Positions 36,728-46,829 of a stretch of 64,000 nt of DNA are shown here, piece after piece. The notes beneath the pieces were generated by a model. The model ran no database searches and was not told where the DNA came from. It was given only the letters and a program-made list of their open reading frames with translations. This DNA is from Modicisalibacter coralii (GTDB lineage Bacteria > Pseudomonadota > Gammaproteobacteria > Pseudomonadales > Halomonadaceae): NCBI RefSeq assembly GCF_004117855.1, contig NZ_QWBW01000029.1, positions 1 through 64,000 of the forward strand, in the 5' to 3' direction. Every line of letters begins with the position of its first letter. Within the stretch, counting starts at the first letter, position 1. Both the position numbers and the translations under genes were made by a program.

Positions 36728-37621
36728 TCAGTGGCGAGCGGGGCGCCGGACCGGCCACAGCTCCAGCATCGCCGCCATGATCACCAGCAGCCCGCCGATG
36801 CCTTCCCGCAGGCCCAGCGCTTCGCCGACGAACAGCGCCGCCGAGACCACTCCCACCAGCACCTCGCTCATCAGCAGAATGCCCAGGCGGGCGGGCTCCA
36901 GGCGCGACGTCGCCCACAGCAGCGCGGCCAGCGACAGCGCCCACCAGAGTGCCGCGGCGGCCAGCGTCCAGCTCGCCACGTCCGGCCAGGCCCCCGGCGC
37001 GGGCAGGGCCGGCCAGGGGGCGAGCAGCGGGGCGAGCACGGCGGCGGCGATCACCGCGCCGAGCACGAAGACGAAGTTGCTCTCGACCGGGCCGGGGCTG
37101 TCGCTGCGGGTGCGGATCAATGTCGACGACAGTGCCCACAACAGGCCCGAGGCGAGCCCCAGCCAGTCGCCGAGGCTGCGCGGCAGCGGCACGCCGCCAT
37201 CGGCGCCCAGCACCAGCAGCAGCCCGCCGAGGCCTACGCCGATCGCCAGATAGCGCAGTCGGGGCGTCGGCCAGTGCAGCCAGAAACGGCCGATGAGCGT
37301 GCTCCATACCGGGGTCAAGTAGAACAGCAGAATGACGATCGCCACCCGGCCGTAGACCAGGCCGATCGAGTACATGACGAAGGCCGCGCCGCCCAGGGCG
37401 ATGGCCATCAGGGTCAGCGGTCGTGTGGCGGCCAGACGTCGCCGCTGGCGCAGGGCGAACGGTGCGAGCAGCAGCGCCGCGGTCGTGACGATGATCAGCG
37501 AGCCCCAGGCGCCGGGCAGCGCCTCGGCCAGGCGCCGTACCGGTAGCCAATAGAGGCCCCACAGGGCGCCGGTAACGACGACGATCAGGCTGGCGAGTTG
37601 TCGTTGGCGAGGATCCATCAT
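36728..37621 (-). CDS. EamA-family (DMT) transporter
   Basis: A 297-residue membrane protein with ten hydrophobic helices in two EamA repeats (ALWGLYWLPVRRLAE in the first, LLWALSSTLIRTRSD in the second). Family members export amino acids or other metabolites. It starts MM at 37621. It is convergent with the XRE-like regulator gene (37-bp gap) and has no obvious partner. Confidence 0.88.
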   Translation of the reverse strand: MMDPRQRQLASLIVVVTGALWGLYWLPVRRLAEALPGAWGSLIIVTTAALLLAPFALRQRRRLAATRPLTLMAIALGGAAFVMYSIGLVYGRVAIVILLFYLTPVWSTLIGRFWLHWPTPRLRYLAIGVGLGGLLLVLGADGGVPLPRSLGDWLGLASGLLWALSSTLIRTRSDSPGPVESNFVFVLGAVIAAAVLAPLLAPWPALPAPGAWPDVASWTLAAAALWWALSLAALLWATSRLEPARLGILLMSEVLVGVVSAALFVGEALGLREGIGGLLVIMAAMLELWPVRRPARH

Positions 37622-37691
37622 CGAGTCTTCCCTGACGACGGGGCGGGCGCGTGGTCCGCCGGTTCACGAATGGCACAGGGCATCCGGCGCG

Positions 37692-37994
37692 TCACGGGGC
37701 GAGACAATTGACCCGATAGCGGTTCGAGTCGCCGTCCAGCGCCAGGTGCTCGTTGACCTTGTTGAAGAAGAACGGCGTCTTGTCCCCCGAGTCCCGCCGG
37801 TAATGCCCGCAGATGCCGTAGCCGTTGTTGACCTCGCGCATGTCGGTCACCTCGACCTCGCTGCGGGTGTCGAGTCGCGTGGCGATGGCCTGCGCGATGC
37901 GCTCGTCGAGGTGGCTCTCGGTGAGGGCCTGACCGCCGAATATCAGGGCGGCGGCGAGCAGGATGGTGAGGGCGGGGATGGTCAGGTTGTGCAT
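37692..37994 (-). CDS. Small exported or membrane-anchored hypothetical protein
   Basis: A 100-residue protein with an N-terminal hydrophobic segment (LTIPALTILLAAALIFGGQAL) acting as signal peptide or anchor, then a soluble domain with two Cys residues (YGICGHYRR and RVNCLAP) that could form a disulfide outside the cytoplasm. I recognise no family. A longer frame upstream is not supported. GAGAG precedes ATG 37994. Confidence 0.65.
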   Translation of the reverse strand: MHNLTIPALTILLAAALIFGGQALTESHLDERIAQAIATRLDTRSEVEVTDMREVNNGYGICGHYRRDSGDKTPFFFNKVNEHLALDGDSNRYRVNCLAP

Positions 37995-38107
37995 GAGGGC
38001 TCTCGATGACGCGGATATCGACGGCGCCCGCCGGGACCCGGCCGCGGCGGATCGTACCTGAGTGCCGCAGCGGCCGGGGGACCTGTGGCGGTTAGCAGGG
38101 GGTCGGC

Positions 38108-39172
38108 TCAGTTGACCCCAGGGTCGAGTTCGCCGCGCGCGTAGCGCTCGAACATCGCCTCCAGGCCGATCGGCTTGATCCGGCTGGCGTTGCCGGCGGT
38201 GCCGAAGGCCTCGAAGCGGTCGATGCACACGTCGCGCATGGCGGTGACGGTTTCCTTGAGGAACTTGCGCGGGTCGAATTCGGCCGGGTTGTGGGCCAGA
38301 AAGCGCCGCACGGCCCCGGTGGAGGCCAGGCGCAGGTCGGTATCGATGTTGACCTTGCGCACGCCGTGGCGGATGCCCTCGACGATCTCCGCGACCGGCA
38401 CGCCGTAGGTCTCGGGGATGGCGCCGCCGAACTCGTTGATGATCGCCAGCCACTCCTGGGGCACCGAGCTGGAGCCGTGCATCACCAGGTGGGTGTTGGG
38501 GATGCGCTCGTGGATCTGGCGGATGCGCGCGATCGACAGGGTGTCGCCGGTGGGCGGCCGGGTGAACTTGTAGGCGCCGTGGCTGGTGCCGATGGCGATC
38601 GCCAGGGCGTCGACGTGAGTGGCCGCGACGAAGGCGGCGGCCTCTTCCGGGTCGGTGAGCAGTTGCTCACGGGAGAGCGTGCCCTCGGCGCCGATGCCGT
38701 CCTCCTCGCCGGCCTGGCCGGTTTCCAGGCTGCCCAGGCAGCCCAGCTCGCCCTCGACGGAGACGCCGCAGGCGTGGGCCATCGCCACGGTGCGCCGGGT
38801 GACGTCGACGTTGTAGGCGTAGTCGGTCGGCGTCTTGCCGTCCTCGCCCAGCGAGCCGTCCATCATCACCGAGGAAAAGCCCAACTGGATCGAGCGCTGG
38901 CACACCGCGGGGCTGGTGCCGTGGTCCTGGTGCATGACCACCGGAATGTGCGGGAACTCCTCGACCGCGGCCAGGATCAGGTGGCGCAGGAAGGGCGCCC
39001 CGGCGTACTTGCGGGCGCCGGCGGAGGCCTGCACGATCACCGGCGAATCGGTGCGGTCGGCGGCTTCCATGATGGCGCGCATCTGTTCCAGATTATTGAC
39101 GTTGAAGGCCGGCACGCCGTAATCGTGTTCGGCGGCGTGGTCGAGGAGCTGGCGCAGGCTGATCAGGGCCAT
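38108..39172 (-). CDS. fba: Class II fructose-bisphosphate aldolase
   Basis: A 354-residue class II zinc aldolase. It has [11 protein letters not shown] near the start, the metal and substrate segments VVMHQDHG and VSVEGELG, the Lys/His segment [19 protein letters not shown] and KVNIDTDLR. Length and sequence fit the type B (Calvin-cycle-subtype) group. It cleaves fructose-1,6-bisphosphate to dihydroxyacetone phosphate and glyceraldehyde-3-phosphate, and works in reverse in gluconeogenesis. It is last in the epd-pgk-fba cluster, 77 bp after pgk. Confidence 0.96.
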   Translation of the reverse strand: MALISLRQLLDHAAEHDYGVPAFNVNNLEQMRAIMEAADRTDSPVIVQASAGARKYAGAPFLRHLILAAVEEFPHIPVVMHQDHGTSPAVCQRSIQLGFSSVMMDGSLGEDGKTPTDYAYNVDVTRRTVAMAHACGVSVEGELGCLGSLETGQAGEEDGIGAEGTLSREQLLTDPEEAAAFVAATHVDALAIAIGTSHGAYKFTRPPTGDTLSIARIRQIHERIPNTHLVMHGSSSVPQEWLAIINEFGGAIPETYGVPVAEIVEGIRHGVRKVNIDTDLRLASTGAVRRFLAHNPAEFDPRKFLKETVTAMRDVCIDRFEAFGTAGNASRIKPIGLEAMFERYARGELDPGVN

Positions 39173-39249
39173 GGGCGGTGAATTTCCTTGCTGACGGTCG
39201 AAGGGCGGCCGTTGGGCCGCCCCGGAGATGGTGATGGTGAGGATTTGCG

Positions 39250-40413
39250 CTAGTCGGCCGCGGCCTCGAGCGCGGTCACCGCGGGCAGCGGCTTGCCCTC
39301 GACGTACTCGAGGAAGGCGCCGCCGCCAGTGGAGATGTACGAGACCTGGTCCTCGATGCCGTACTTGTCGATGGCCGCCAGGGTGTCACCGCCGCCGGCG
39401 ATGGAGAAGCCGTTGCTCTCGGCGATCGCCTTGGACAGCGCTTCGGTGCCCATGCCGAACTGGTCGATCTCGAACACGCCGACGGGGCCGTTCCAGAGGA
39501 TGGTGCCGGCGCTCTCGAGCAGGCCGCCGAAGCGCGAGGCGGTCTCCGGGCCGATGTCGAGGATCATCTCGTCGTCGCCCACCTGGTCGACCGGGCGGAC
39601 CACGGCCTCGGCGGACTCCGAGAACTCGGTGGCGACCACCACGTCGGTGGGCAGGGGGATCTCGACCCTGGCCATCAGCGCCTTGGCCTGGTCGATCAGG
39701 TCGGCCTCGTGCAGCGACTTGCCGACGTTGTAACCGGCCGCGGCGATGAAGGTGTTGGCGATGCCGCCGCCGACGATCAGCTGGTCGCATTTCTCGGAGA
39801 GGGCGTTGAGCACCTCGAGCTTGGTCGAGACCTTGGAGCCGCCGACGATCGCCACCATGGGCCGAGCGGGCGTCGCCAGGGCCTTCTCCAGCGCCTCGAG
39901 CTCCTGGGCGAGCAGCGGGCCGGCACAGGCGGCCGGGGCGAAACGGGCCACGCCGTGGGTCGAGGCCTGGGCGCGGTGGGCGGTGCCGAAGGCGTCCATG
40001 ACGTAGACGTCGCACAGGCTGGCGTAGGCCCGCGACAGCGCTTCGTCGTCCTTCTTCTCGCCGCTGTTGAAGCGCACGTTCTCGAGCAGCACCACTTCGC
40101 CGTCGGCGATGTCGAACGGGCCGTCCAGGTAGTCGGTGACCAGGCGCACCGGCTGGCCGAGCAACTGGCCGAGGTGGGCGGCCACCGGGGCCAGCGAGAA
40201 CTCCTCGGCGGGCTCGCCCTCGGTGGGGCGACCCAGGTGGCTCATCAGCATCACCTTGGCGCCGGCGTCGCGGGCGGCCTTGATGGTCGGCAGGCAGGCG
40301 CGGATGCGCGCGTCCGAGGTGACGCTGCCCTGCTTGACCGGCACGTTGAGGTCTTCACGGATCAGCACTCGCTTGCCGGCGAGAGCGAGGTCGGTCATCT
40401 TGCGCACGTTCAT
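39250..40413 (-). CDS. pgk: Phosphoglycerate kinase
   Basis: A 387-residue enzyme. PGK signatures are [28 protein letters not shown], the catalytic-loop segment [11 protein letters not shown] and the C-terminal [11 protein letters not shown] with the glycine-rich helix TGGGAFLEY. It converts 1,3-bisphosphoglycerate and ADP to 3-phosphoglycerate and ATP. It lies between epd and fba on the same strand. AGGGGA lies before the start. Confidence 0.97.
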   Translation of the reverse strand: MNVRKMTDLALAGKRVLIREDLNVPVKQGSVTSDARIRACLPTIKAARDAGAKVMLMSHLGRPTEGEPAEEFSLAPVAAHLGQLLGQPVRLVTDYLDGPFDIADGEVVLLENVRFNSGEKKDDEALSRAYASLCDVYVMDAFGTAHRAQASTHGVARFAPAACAGPLLAQELEALEKALATPARPMVAIVGGSKVSTKLEVLNALSEKCDQLIVGGGIANTFIAAAGYNVGKSLHEADLIDQAKALMARVEIPLPTDVVVATEFSESAEAVVRPVDQVGDDEMILDIGPETASRFGGLLESAGTILWNGPVGVFEIDQFGMGTEALSKAIAESNGFSIAGGGDTLAAIDKYGIEDQVSYISTGGGAFLEYVEGKPLPAVTALEAAAD

Positions 40414-40510
40414 GTGGCGAGTCCCCTTTACTTGGTCATTCCCGAACTGGGTGAATCTGGAACGTTCAGCGTCCGCCGAGCGTGGCGCGGCCGGCGAACG
40501 GGCACGGCGT

Positions 40511-41533
40511 TCAGCGCCGCGCGTCGAATTCGGCCAGGCGCGCGGCGACGTCGAGCATGCGATTGGCGAAGCCCCATTCGTTGTCGAACCAGCTGAGCAT
40601 CTTGATCAGGTGGCCACCGGCGACCCGGGTCTGGGTGGCGTCCACGATACCCGAGCGCGGATCGTGGTTGAAGTCGACCGAGGCCATGGGCTCCTCAGTG
40701 TAGCCGAGCCGACCGGCCAGGCGCGTGCGGCTGGCCTCGGCGAGCAGGGCGTTGACCTCGGCGGCCCGGGTGGCATGGCGCACCGAGATCGCCATGTCCA
40801 TCGCCGAGACGTTGATCGTCGGCACCCGCACGTGCAGGCATTCGAAACGCCCGGCGAGATGCGGCATCAGCCGCTCGATGCCGCGCGCCAGCCCGGTATC
40901 CACCGGAATGATCGACTGCATCGCCGAGCGGGTCAGGCGCAGGTCGGACTTGTGATAGGCGTCGATCACCGGCTGGTCGTTCATCGCCGAGTGGATGGTG
41001 GTGGTGACGCCGTGCTCGATGCCCAGTGCCTCGTCGAGCACGGTGAGAATCGGGATCAGGCAGTTGGTGGTGCAGGAGGCGGCCGAGACGATGCGCATCG
41101 ACGGGTCGAGGGCGGCCTCGTTGATGCCGCCGACCACGGTCAGGTCGACGTCGGACTCGGCGGGCTGCGAGAACAGCAGGCGCCGCGCGCCTGCGGCGAG
41201 GTGGCGTTCGGCGGTGGCGCGGTCCTTGAAGCTGCCCGAACACTCCAGCACCAGGTCGATGCCGAGTTCCGACCAGGGCAGGTCGGCGGGCTCGGGCTCG
41301 CACAGCAGGGCGATCGGCCGGCCATCGACCACCAGTCGCTCGCCGGCGGTCTCGACGCGGCCGGGAAAGCGGCCGTGGGTGGTGTCGTAACGTGTCAGGT
41401 AGGCGACCGTCGCCAGGTCCGAGAGCTCGTTGATCGCCACCACCTCGAGGTCGAGTTCGGGCCGTTCGACGAGCGCGCGCAATACGCACTGGCCGATGCG
41501 GCCGTAACCGTTGATGGCGATGCGGTGGGGCAT
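40511..41533 (-). CDS. epd: Erythrose-4-phosphate dehydrogenase (GAPDH-type fold)
   Basis: A 340-residue GAPDH-family enzyme. It has the NAD-binding start [12 protein letters not shown], the catalytic Cys (about 154) in SAASCTTNC and the catalytic His (about 181) in [16 protein letters not shown]. The HSAMNDQ form, [18 protein letters not shown] and VDFNHDP are characteristic of Epd as opposed to ordinary GAPDH. Epd oxidises erythrose-4-phosphate to 4-phosphoerythronate for vitamin B6 synthesis. Position before pgk and fba matches the enterobacterial epd-pgk-fbaA order. GAPDH activity cannot be excluded from sequence alone. Confidence 0.87.
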   Translation of the reverse strand: MPHRIAINGYGRIGQCVLRALVERPELDLEVVAINELSDLATVAYLTRYDTTHGRFPGRVETAGERLVVDGRPIALLCEPEPADLPWSELGIDLVLECSGSFKDRATAERHLAAGARRLLFSQPAESDVDLTVVGGINEAALDPSMRIVSAASCTTNCLIPILTVLDEALGIEHGVTTTIHSAMNDQPVIDAYHKSDLRLTRSAMQSIIPVDTGLARGIERLMPHLAGRFECLHVRVPTINVSAMDMAISVRHATRAAEVNALLAEASRTRLAGRLGYTEEPMASVDFNHDPRSGIVDATQTRVAGGHLIKMLSWFDNEWGFANRMLDVAARLAEFDARR

Positions 41534-41631
41534 GGGCAGGCTCGACGGCAACCGTTGGGGCGTGACGAAGGCAGAGATTCTAGCGCAAAGCGTGCAACGC
41601 CCCAACTGCCGTTCGTGGGTGGGGGCGATGC

Positions 41632-41717
41632 GAGGCAGGCCTGCCGGAGGCGCCTTGAACCCTTCCCTGGGCGCTACCTGCGCCATCCCTGGCGCAGGAT
41701 CTCCTTCGGCCTGCCTC
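41632..41717. repeat. REP-like element with nested inverted repeats
   Basis: Outer arms GAGGCAGGCC (41632-41641) and GGCCTGCCTC (41708-41717) are perfect complements 66 bp apart. Inside are a perfect 9-bp hairpin, CCTGCGCCA/TGGCGCAGG (41677-41685, 41690-41698), and a weaker one, GCGCC/GGCGC (41651-41655, 41670-41674). Together they would fold as a three-way junction. It lies in the 230-bp gap between acuI and epd. Confidence 0.7.
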
Positions 41718-41763
41718 GACGCCGTGCCCTCGGAGGGAAAAAGGCAGGACGCTTCCAGGCGGC

Positions 41764-42741
41764 TCAGTCGATGTGCGGGTCGACCAGCAGCCGCCCATGA
41801 ATGTCGGCGTTGATCATCGCCTCGGCGCGCTCGGCGATCAGCTCCATGCCGATCTCCTCGACGTGCATGGACTCGCGCATCGCCGCCGGCAGCTCGGCGA
41901 TGCGCTGCCACACCTCGCGGCGCTTGGCGAGCGGGGTTCGGGCGCTCTCGACGCCCAGCAGCGAGACGCCGCGGAGGATGAACGGCATCACCGAGGTGGG
42001 CAGATCGCTGCCGCCGGCCAGGCCGACCGCGGCGACCCGGCCGTGCTCTTCCATCTGGGCGATCACGTTGGCCAGGGGGTTGTCGCCGACGGTGTCGATG
42101 GCGCCCGCCCAGCGGGCCTTCTCGAGCGGGCGCGGCTCGCCCTTGAACTCGACGCGGTCGAGCACCTCGGTGGCGCCGAGTTCCTTGAGCCACTGATCCT
42201 GGTCGGGCTTGCCGGTGACCGCGTACACCTCGTAGTGGTAATGGGCGAGCATCTGTACCGCCCAACTGCCCACGCCGCCGGTGGCGCCGGTGACCAGCAC
42301 GCGCGCGCCGCGCTCCAGGCCGGCTTCCTCGAGGCGCAGGATGGCGAGCATGGCGGACAGCCCGGCGGTGCCGAAGAGCATCGCCTCGCGGGTGGTCAGG
42401 TCCTCGGGGCAGGGCACCAGCCAGTCGGCATCGACGCGCATGCGCTCGGCGAAACCGCCCCAGTAGCGCTCGCCGACGCCCCAGCCGGTGAGAATCACCC
42501 TGTCGCCCGGCGTGTAGCGGTCGCTCTCGCTGTCGCGCACCGTGCCGGCGAAGTCGATGCCCGGCACGAAGGGGTATTCGCGGACGATCTTGCCCTTGCC
42601 GGTGACCGCCAGGGCGTCCTTGTAGTTGAGGTCCGAATAGTCGATGTCGACGGTCACGGCGCGCTCGGGCAGGCGCTCGTCGTCGATGGTCTCGACCCGG
42701 GCGCGAGGATCTTCGTCCTTGAGCATCAGCACGCGGGGCAT
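41764..42741 (-). CDS. acuI: Acrylyl-CoA reductase/quinone oxidoreductase (AcuI/YhdH)
   Basis: A 325-residue zinc-free medium-chain dehydrogenase. It has the segment DYSDLNYKDALAVTGKGKI and VPGIDFAGTV, and the NADPH-binding ATGGVGSWAVQML. This is the YhdH/AcuI group, which reduces acrylyl-CoA to propionyl-CoA; in marine bacteria it serves DMSP breakdown and general acrylate detoxification. GGAGGG precedes ATG 42741. No DMSP lyase gene is next to it in this window, so detoxification is the safer role. Confidence 0.9.
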   Translation of the reverse strand: MPRVLMLKDEDPRARVETIDDERLPERAVTVDIDYSDLNYKDALAVTGKGKIVREYPFVPGIDFAGTVRDSESDRYTPGDRVILTGWGVGERYWGGFAERMRVDADWLVPCPEDLTTREAMLFGTAGLSAMLAILRLEEAGLERGARVLVTGATGGVGSWAVQMLAHYHYEVYAVTGKPDQDQWLKELGATEVLDRVEFKGEPRPLEKARWAGAIDTVGDNPLANVIAQMEEHGRVAAVGLAGGSDLPTSVMPFILRGVSLLGVESARTPLAKRREVWQRIAELPAAMRESMHVEEIGMELIAERAEAMINADIHGRLLVDPHID

Positions 42742-42919
42742 GGGTCCCTCCAGCAGGTAATCAGGTCGGTCGCGATCACCCCAGACTAGTCCGCCCGCCG
42801 TGGTCGGGCAATCGTGGGAGTCTTGCCTGCCCCCGGGCCTCTGCTACCATCGGCCCCTTGATTCGACCGGCCCGCCATCGTCTGCGCGGCGCGGGCGGCG
42901 TAGGCGACGAGGCAGCGGC

Positions 42920-43288
42920 ATGAAACCGAGCGAGACCGGCTGGCGACACCTGATCCATTCGACCCGATATTCCCTCAAGGGCTTCAAGGCGGCCTTCCGC
43001 CACGAGTCGGCGTTCCGCCAGGAATTGCTGCTGTGCGTGCTGCTGGTGCCGCTGGCCTGGTGGATCGCCCGTACGCCGGTGGAATGGCTGCTGCTGGTGG
43101 GCAGCTGTGTCCTGGTACTGGTGGTGGAGCTGCTCAACAGCGCCGTCGAGACCGTGGTCGATCGCATCGGCCCCGAGCATCACGTGCTCTCGGGCCGCGC
43201 CAAGGACATCGGCTCGGCGGCGGTGATGCTGTCGCTGATCATGGCCGGGCTGACCTGGGGCGTGATGATCTGGCAGCGTCTGGCCTGA
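42920..43288 (+). CDS. dgkA: Diacylglycerol kinase
   Basis: A 122-residue inner-membrane enzyme with three helices. The DgkA signature with catalytic Glu residues is ELLNSAVETVVDRI; an upstream Glu in FRHESAFRQE is also conserved. It phosphorylates diacylglycerol to phosphatidate, recycling lipid released by periplasmic glucan synthesis, which suits an osmoadaptive organism. GAGG precedes ATG 42920. It is divergent from acuI. Confidence 0.95.
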   Translation: MKPSETGWRHLIHSTRYSLKGFKAAFRHESAFRQELLLCVLLVPLAWWIARTPVEWLLLVGSCVLVLVVELLNSAVETVVDRIGPEHHVLSGRAKDIGSAAVMLSLIMAGLTWGVMIWQRLA

Positions 43289-43445
43289 CGCGCCCGGTGG
43301 GGCCGCGTTGACGGGCCGGCTGGGCAAGCGCCGCGGCGACTTCTACGCTTCCTTTACAGTGGGCCCGTAGCCGGGATGCGACATCATGACGCGTATCACC
43401 GTTCGTCGGCTTGTCTGGCCCCGGCGCCCCCGGTATCGTCTCTGA

Positions 43446-44195
<750 letters not shown>

Positions 44196-44219
44196 ACCCA
44201 GGTCCGCGAGCCCGACCCG

Positions 44220-44244
44220 CAGCCCGGCGCCTGTCGCCGGGCTG
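44220..44244 (+). terminator. Hairpin after adk
   Basis: CAGCCCGGCG (44220-44229) pairs with CGCCGGGCTG (44235-44244) around CCTGT, 24 bp after the adk stop. The following TTGCGTTGGG is only weakly T-rich, so termination may be partial. Confidence 0.5.
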
Positions 44245-44296
44245 TTGCGTTGGGTGGCGGCGTCGGGCGCGGCTTTTGCCGGGGCCGCCCCGATCG

Positions 44297-44302
44297 TATA
44301 AT
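44297..44302 (+). promoter_or_regulatory. -10 box of a tsaB promoter
   Basis: TATAAT, an exact sigma-70 -10 consensus and rare at this GC content, lies 31 bp before the tsaB start. The -35 at the right distance is weak (TTTTGC at 44274-44279, 17-base spacer). Confidence 0.55.
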
Positions 44303-44332
44303 GCCCGCGCCATTCACGACGCTGCGAATCCC

Positions 44333-45028
44333 ATGTCGACACTGCTGGCCCTGGATGCCTCCTCGACCGCCTGTTCCTGTGCCCTGTGGCGCGACGGCGA
44401 GGTGCTGTCGCGCTTCGCCCTGGCCCCGCGCGAACACACCCGCCGCCTGATGCCGATGATCGACGAGGTGCTCGCCGAGGCCGGGCTCGCCATCGCCGAT
44501 CTCGACGCGCTGGCCTATGGCCGCGGGCCCGGCTCGTTCACCGGCCTGCGCATCGCCGCCGGGGTCGCCCAGGGGCTGGCCTTCGGTCTCGACCGCCCGC
44601 TGATCGGCGTGTCGACCCTCGAGGCGCTGGCGCTGGCCGCCCACCGCGAGCTACATGTGCGTTACGTGATCGCCGCGCTCGATGCGCGGATGAACGAGAT
44701 CTACGTCGCCGCCTACCATTGCCGGGACGGCGCGGTGACGCCGCTGCTCGACGAGGCGGTGCTGCCACCCGAACGCCTGGCCTTGCCCGAGACGCTTCGC
44801 GACGCCGACTGGTGCGGCGTGGGTTCCGGCTGGACGCTGTGGGAGGCGATGCCGGTGTGGGTCAAGGATGCGCTCAGCCAGCGTCTGCCCGACGCCCAGC
44901 CGAGTGCCGAGGCGATGGTGCGCCTCGCCGCCGATGCCCTGGCGCGCGGGGAGGGGCAGGCCCCCCACGAGGCCGTGCCGGTCTATCTGCGCAATCAGGT
45001 CGCCTGGAAGAAGCCCGCGTCGTCCTGA
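44333..45028 (+). CDS. tsaB: tRNA threonylcarbamoyladenosine modification protein TsaB
   Basis: A 231-residue ASKHA-fold protein. It has LALDASSTACSCALW, EHTRRLMPMIDEVL and the conserved YGRGPGSFTGLRIAAGVAQGLAFG. TsaB forms a complex with TsaD and TsaE that makes t6A37 in tRNAs reading ANN codons. ATG 44333 fits the family start; a longer frame from 44090 lies inside adk and is rejected. A consensus -10 box lies upstream. Confidence 0.95.
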   Translation: MSTLLALDASSTACSCALWRDGEVLSRFALAPREHTRRLMPMIDEVLAEAGLAIADLDALAYGRGPGSFTGLRIAAGVAQGLAFGLDRPLIGVSTLEALALAAHRELHVRYVIAALDARMNEIYVAAYHCRDGAVTPLLDEAVLPPERLALPETLRDADWCGVGSGWTLWEAMPVWVKDALSQRLPDAQPSAEAMVRLAADALARGEGQAPHEAVPVYLRNQVAWKKPASS

Positions 45029-45092
45029 ACGCCAGCCCGGGCGCGTCCTGCGACGCACTCCGTTCCCGTCATGGCGGCCGCTCCGGCCGCTT

Positions 45093-45236
45093 GGGAAGCG
45101 CTGAATAAATCGGCGAGCGGTGTCAAGCACGAGGCGTACGGCGCACAGGAACCGGAGCCTATGGGGTATAGGTGAGGATTCCGCGCACCGCACAACGACG
45201 TGATTGGCCCGCGCAGCCATTTATGTAGTGTTTCCC
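45093..45236. mobile_element. 144-bp palindromic MITE-like element
   Basis: The ends GGGAAGCGCTGAATAAAT (45093-45110) and ATTTATGTAGTGTTTCCC (45219-45236) are imperfect terminal inverted repeats (14 of 18 match). The similarity continues inward: the two 70-base halves are complementary over about 49 positions, up to the apex CCTAT-GGGGT-ATAGG, which lies exactly at the element centre (45165). There is no coding frame. Size, ends and self-complementarity fit a non-autonomous transposable element or a hairpin-forming intergenic repeat. It fills most of the gap between tsaB and uppP. Confidence 0.75.
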
Positions 45237-45246
45237 TTGTACAAGG
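45235..45246 (+). promoter_or_regulatory. Palindrome containing the uppP ribosome binding site
   Basis: CCTTGTACAAGG is a perfect 12-bp palindrome whose right half overlaps the Shine-Dalgarno AAGGA of uppP. It starts at the outer edge of the 144-bp element. It could be a weak leader hairpin or a relic of the insertion target. Confidence 0.35.
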
Positions 45247-45255
45247 AAGACTCCG

Positions 45256-46071
45256 ATGGATTGGTTTCAACTGGTCTCGCTGTCGCTGATTCAGGGGCTC
45301 ACCGAATTTCTGCCGATCTCCTCCTCGGCGCATCTGATCCTGCCCTCGCAGGTGCTCGGCTGGCCCGACCAGGGGCTGGCCTTCGACGTCTCCGTGCACG
45401 TCGGCACGCTGCTGGCGGTGTTGCTGGCCTTTCGCCACGAGGTGGTGGCGATTCTGGGTGGCTGGTTCGGCCAGTTCGCCGGGGCGGGCTCGCTGGTCTC
45501 GCGCCAGACCCCGGAGAGCCGGCTGGGCTGGATGGTGATCCTGGCCACCCTCCCCGCGGTGATCGCCGGCGGCCTGTTCAGTGATCTGATCGAGACCACG
45601 CTGCGCTCGTCGCTGGTGATCGCCCTGGCGACGCTGCTGTTCGGCCTGCTGCTGTGGTGGGCGGACGCCCGCGGCAGCCGTAGCCGCGACCTGGCGAGTC
45701 TGACCTTCCGTGCGGCGCTGATCGTCGGGCTGTTCCAGGTGCTGGCGCTGATTCCCGGCACGTCGCGCTCGGGGATCACCATCACCGCGGCGCTGCTGCT
45801 GGGCTTCGACCGTCAGAGTTCGGCGCGTTTCTCGTTTCTGCTGTCGATTCCGCTGATCGTCGCCGCGGGGGCGCTCAAGGGCCTCGAGCTGGCCGAGACC
45901 GGCAGTGACGCCGCGATCCACGACGTGCTGATCGGCGCCGGGCTGTCGTTCGTCGCCGCCCTGGTGTGCATCAAGCTGTTCCTGGCGGCGCTGGATCGCA
46001 TCGGCATGTGGCCGTTCGTCGTCTACCGTCTGGTGCTGGGCGTCGTGCTGCTCGGGCTATGGGCGGCGTGA
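45256..46071 (+). CDS. uppP: Undecaprenyl-diphosphatase
   Basis: A 271-residue membrane enzyme of the BacA/UppP family. Both active-site segments are present: [15 protein letters not shown] (near residue 14) and [11 protein letters not shown]. It dephosphorylates undecaprenyl diphosphate to recycle the lipid carrier for cell-wall synthesis and can confer bacitracin resistance. AAGGA precedes the ATG. Confidence 0.97.
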   Translation: MDWFQLVSLSLIQGLTEFLPISSSAHLILPSQVLGWPDQGLAFDVSVHVGTLLAVLLAFRHEVVAILGGWFGQFAGAGSLVSRQTPESRLGWMVILATLPAVIAGGLFSDLIETTLRSSLVIALATLLFGLLLWWADARGSRSRDLASLTFRAALIVGLFQVLALIPGTSRSGITITAALLLGFDRQSSARFSFLLSIPLIVAAGALKGLELAETGSDAAIHDVLIGAGLSFVAALVCIKLFLAALDRIGMWPFVVYRLVLGVVLLGLWAA

Positions 46072-46073
46072 CG

Positions 46074-46829
46074 ATGCCGGTGGCGGTGGGCGAGGGGCTG
46101 CGCGAGCTCGCCGAGCGGCTGGGCTTGCGCTGGTCGGCGACGCCCCCCGCCACGGGGCTGGCGCTGGTCGAAACGCCCGACGGTCTGGCGATCGCTGGCG
46201 ATCCGCAACGTTACGGCAAGCCGTTGCTGGCGGACTTCGTCGCCGGCAAGGCGGGCCACCGGCGGCGCTTCGGCGGCGGGCGCGGCCAGTTGGTGGCCCG
46301 GGCCTGCGGGCTGGTCAAGGGGGTCACGCCGCATGTCGTCGACGCCACCGCCGGGCTGGGGCGCGATGCCTTCGTGCTCGCCACGCTGGGCGCCGAGGTG
46401 CTGATGCTCGAGCGGGTGACGGCGATCGCCGCGCTGCTCGAGGACGCCCTGCTTCGCTCCGGTCGTGACGCCGAGGTGGCGCCGATCGCCGCGCGCCTGC
46501 GGCTGCGTCGCGCGGATGCCGCCGAGGCCCTGGCGGCGACGGTCGCGGCGGCCGACTTTCCCGCCCAGGTGATCCATCTCGACCCGATGTTCCCGCATCG
46601 TGACAAGTCGGCGCTGGTCAAGAAGGAGATGCGCGTGTTCCGCGAGCTGGCCGGCGACGACGACGATGCCCCGAGGCTGCTCGAGGCGGCGCTCGACGTC
46701 GCCACCCACCGCGTGGCGGTCAAGCGCCCGCGCAAGGCCCCGCCGATCGACGGACCGCGTCCGGCCCACAGCCTCGAGGCCAAGACCAGTCGCTACGATC
46801 TGTACGTGCATCGCTCCCTGCGCGGTTAG
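46074..46829 (+). CDS. rsmJ: 16S rRNA m2G1516 methyltransferase RsmJ
   Basis: About 251 residues. The SAM-binding motif is [22 protein letters not shown], and the segment [21 protein letters not shown] is diagnostic of RsmJ (YhiQ). The C-terminal [12 protein letters not shown] and SRYDLY are also conserved. It methylates G1516 of 16S rRNA. ATG 46074 lies just after the uppP stop; ATG 46059 and GTG 46068, overlapping uppP, are alternatives. Its stop overlaps the plsB stop on the other strand. Confidence 0.95.
   Translation: MPVAVGEGLRELAERLGLRWSATPPATGLALVETPDGLAIAGDPQRYGKPLLADFVAGKAGHRRRFGGGRGQLVARACGLVKGVTPHVVDATAGLGRDAFVLATLGAEVLMLERVTAIAALLEDALLRSGRDAEVAPIAARLRLRRADAAEALAATVAAADFPAQVIHLDPMFPHRDKSALVKKEMRVFRELAGDDDDAPRLLEAALDVATHRVAVKRPRKAPPIDGPRPAHSLEAKTSRYDLYVHRSLRG

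Noticed and set aside
41632-41717. Integron attC site
   Set aside because: The palindrome lacks the GTTRRRY/RYYYAAC core boxes and no integrase gene is near.
43386-43445. 19-residue Arg-rich frame between dgkA and adk
   Set aside because: No ribosome binding site and no known peptide; likely chance.
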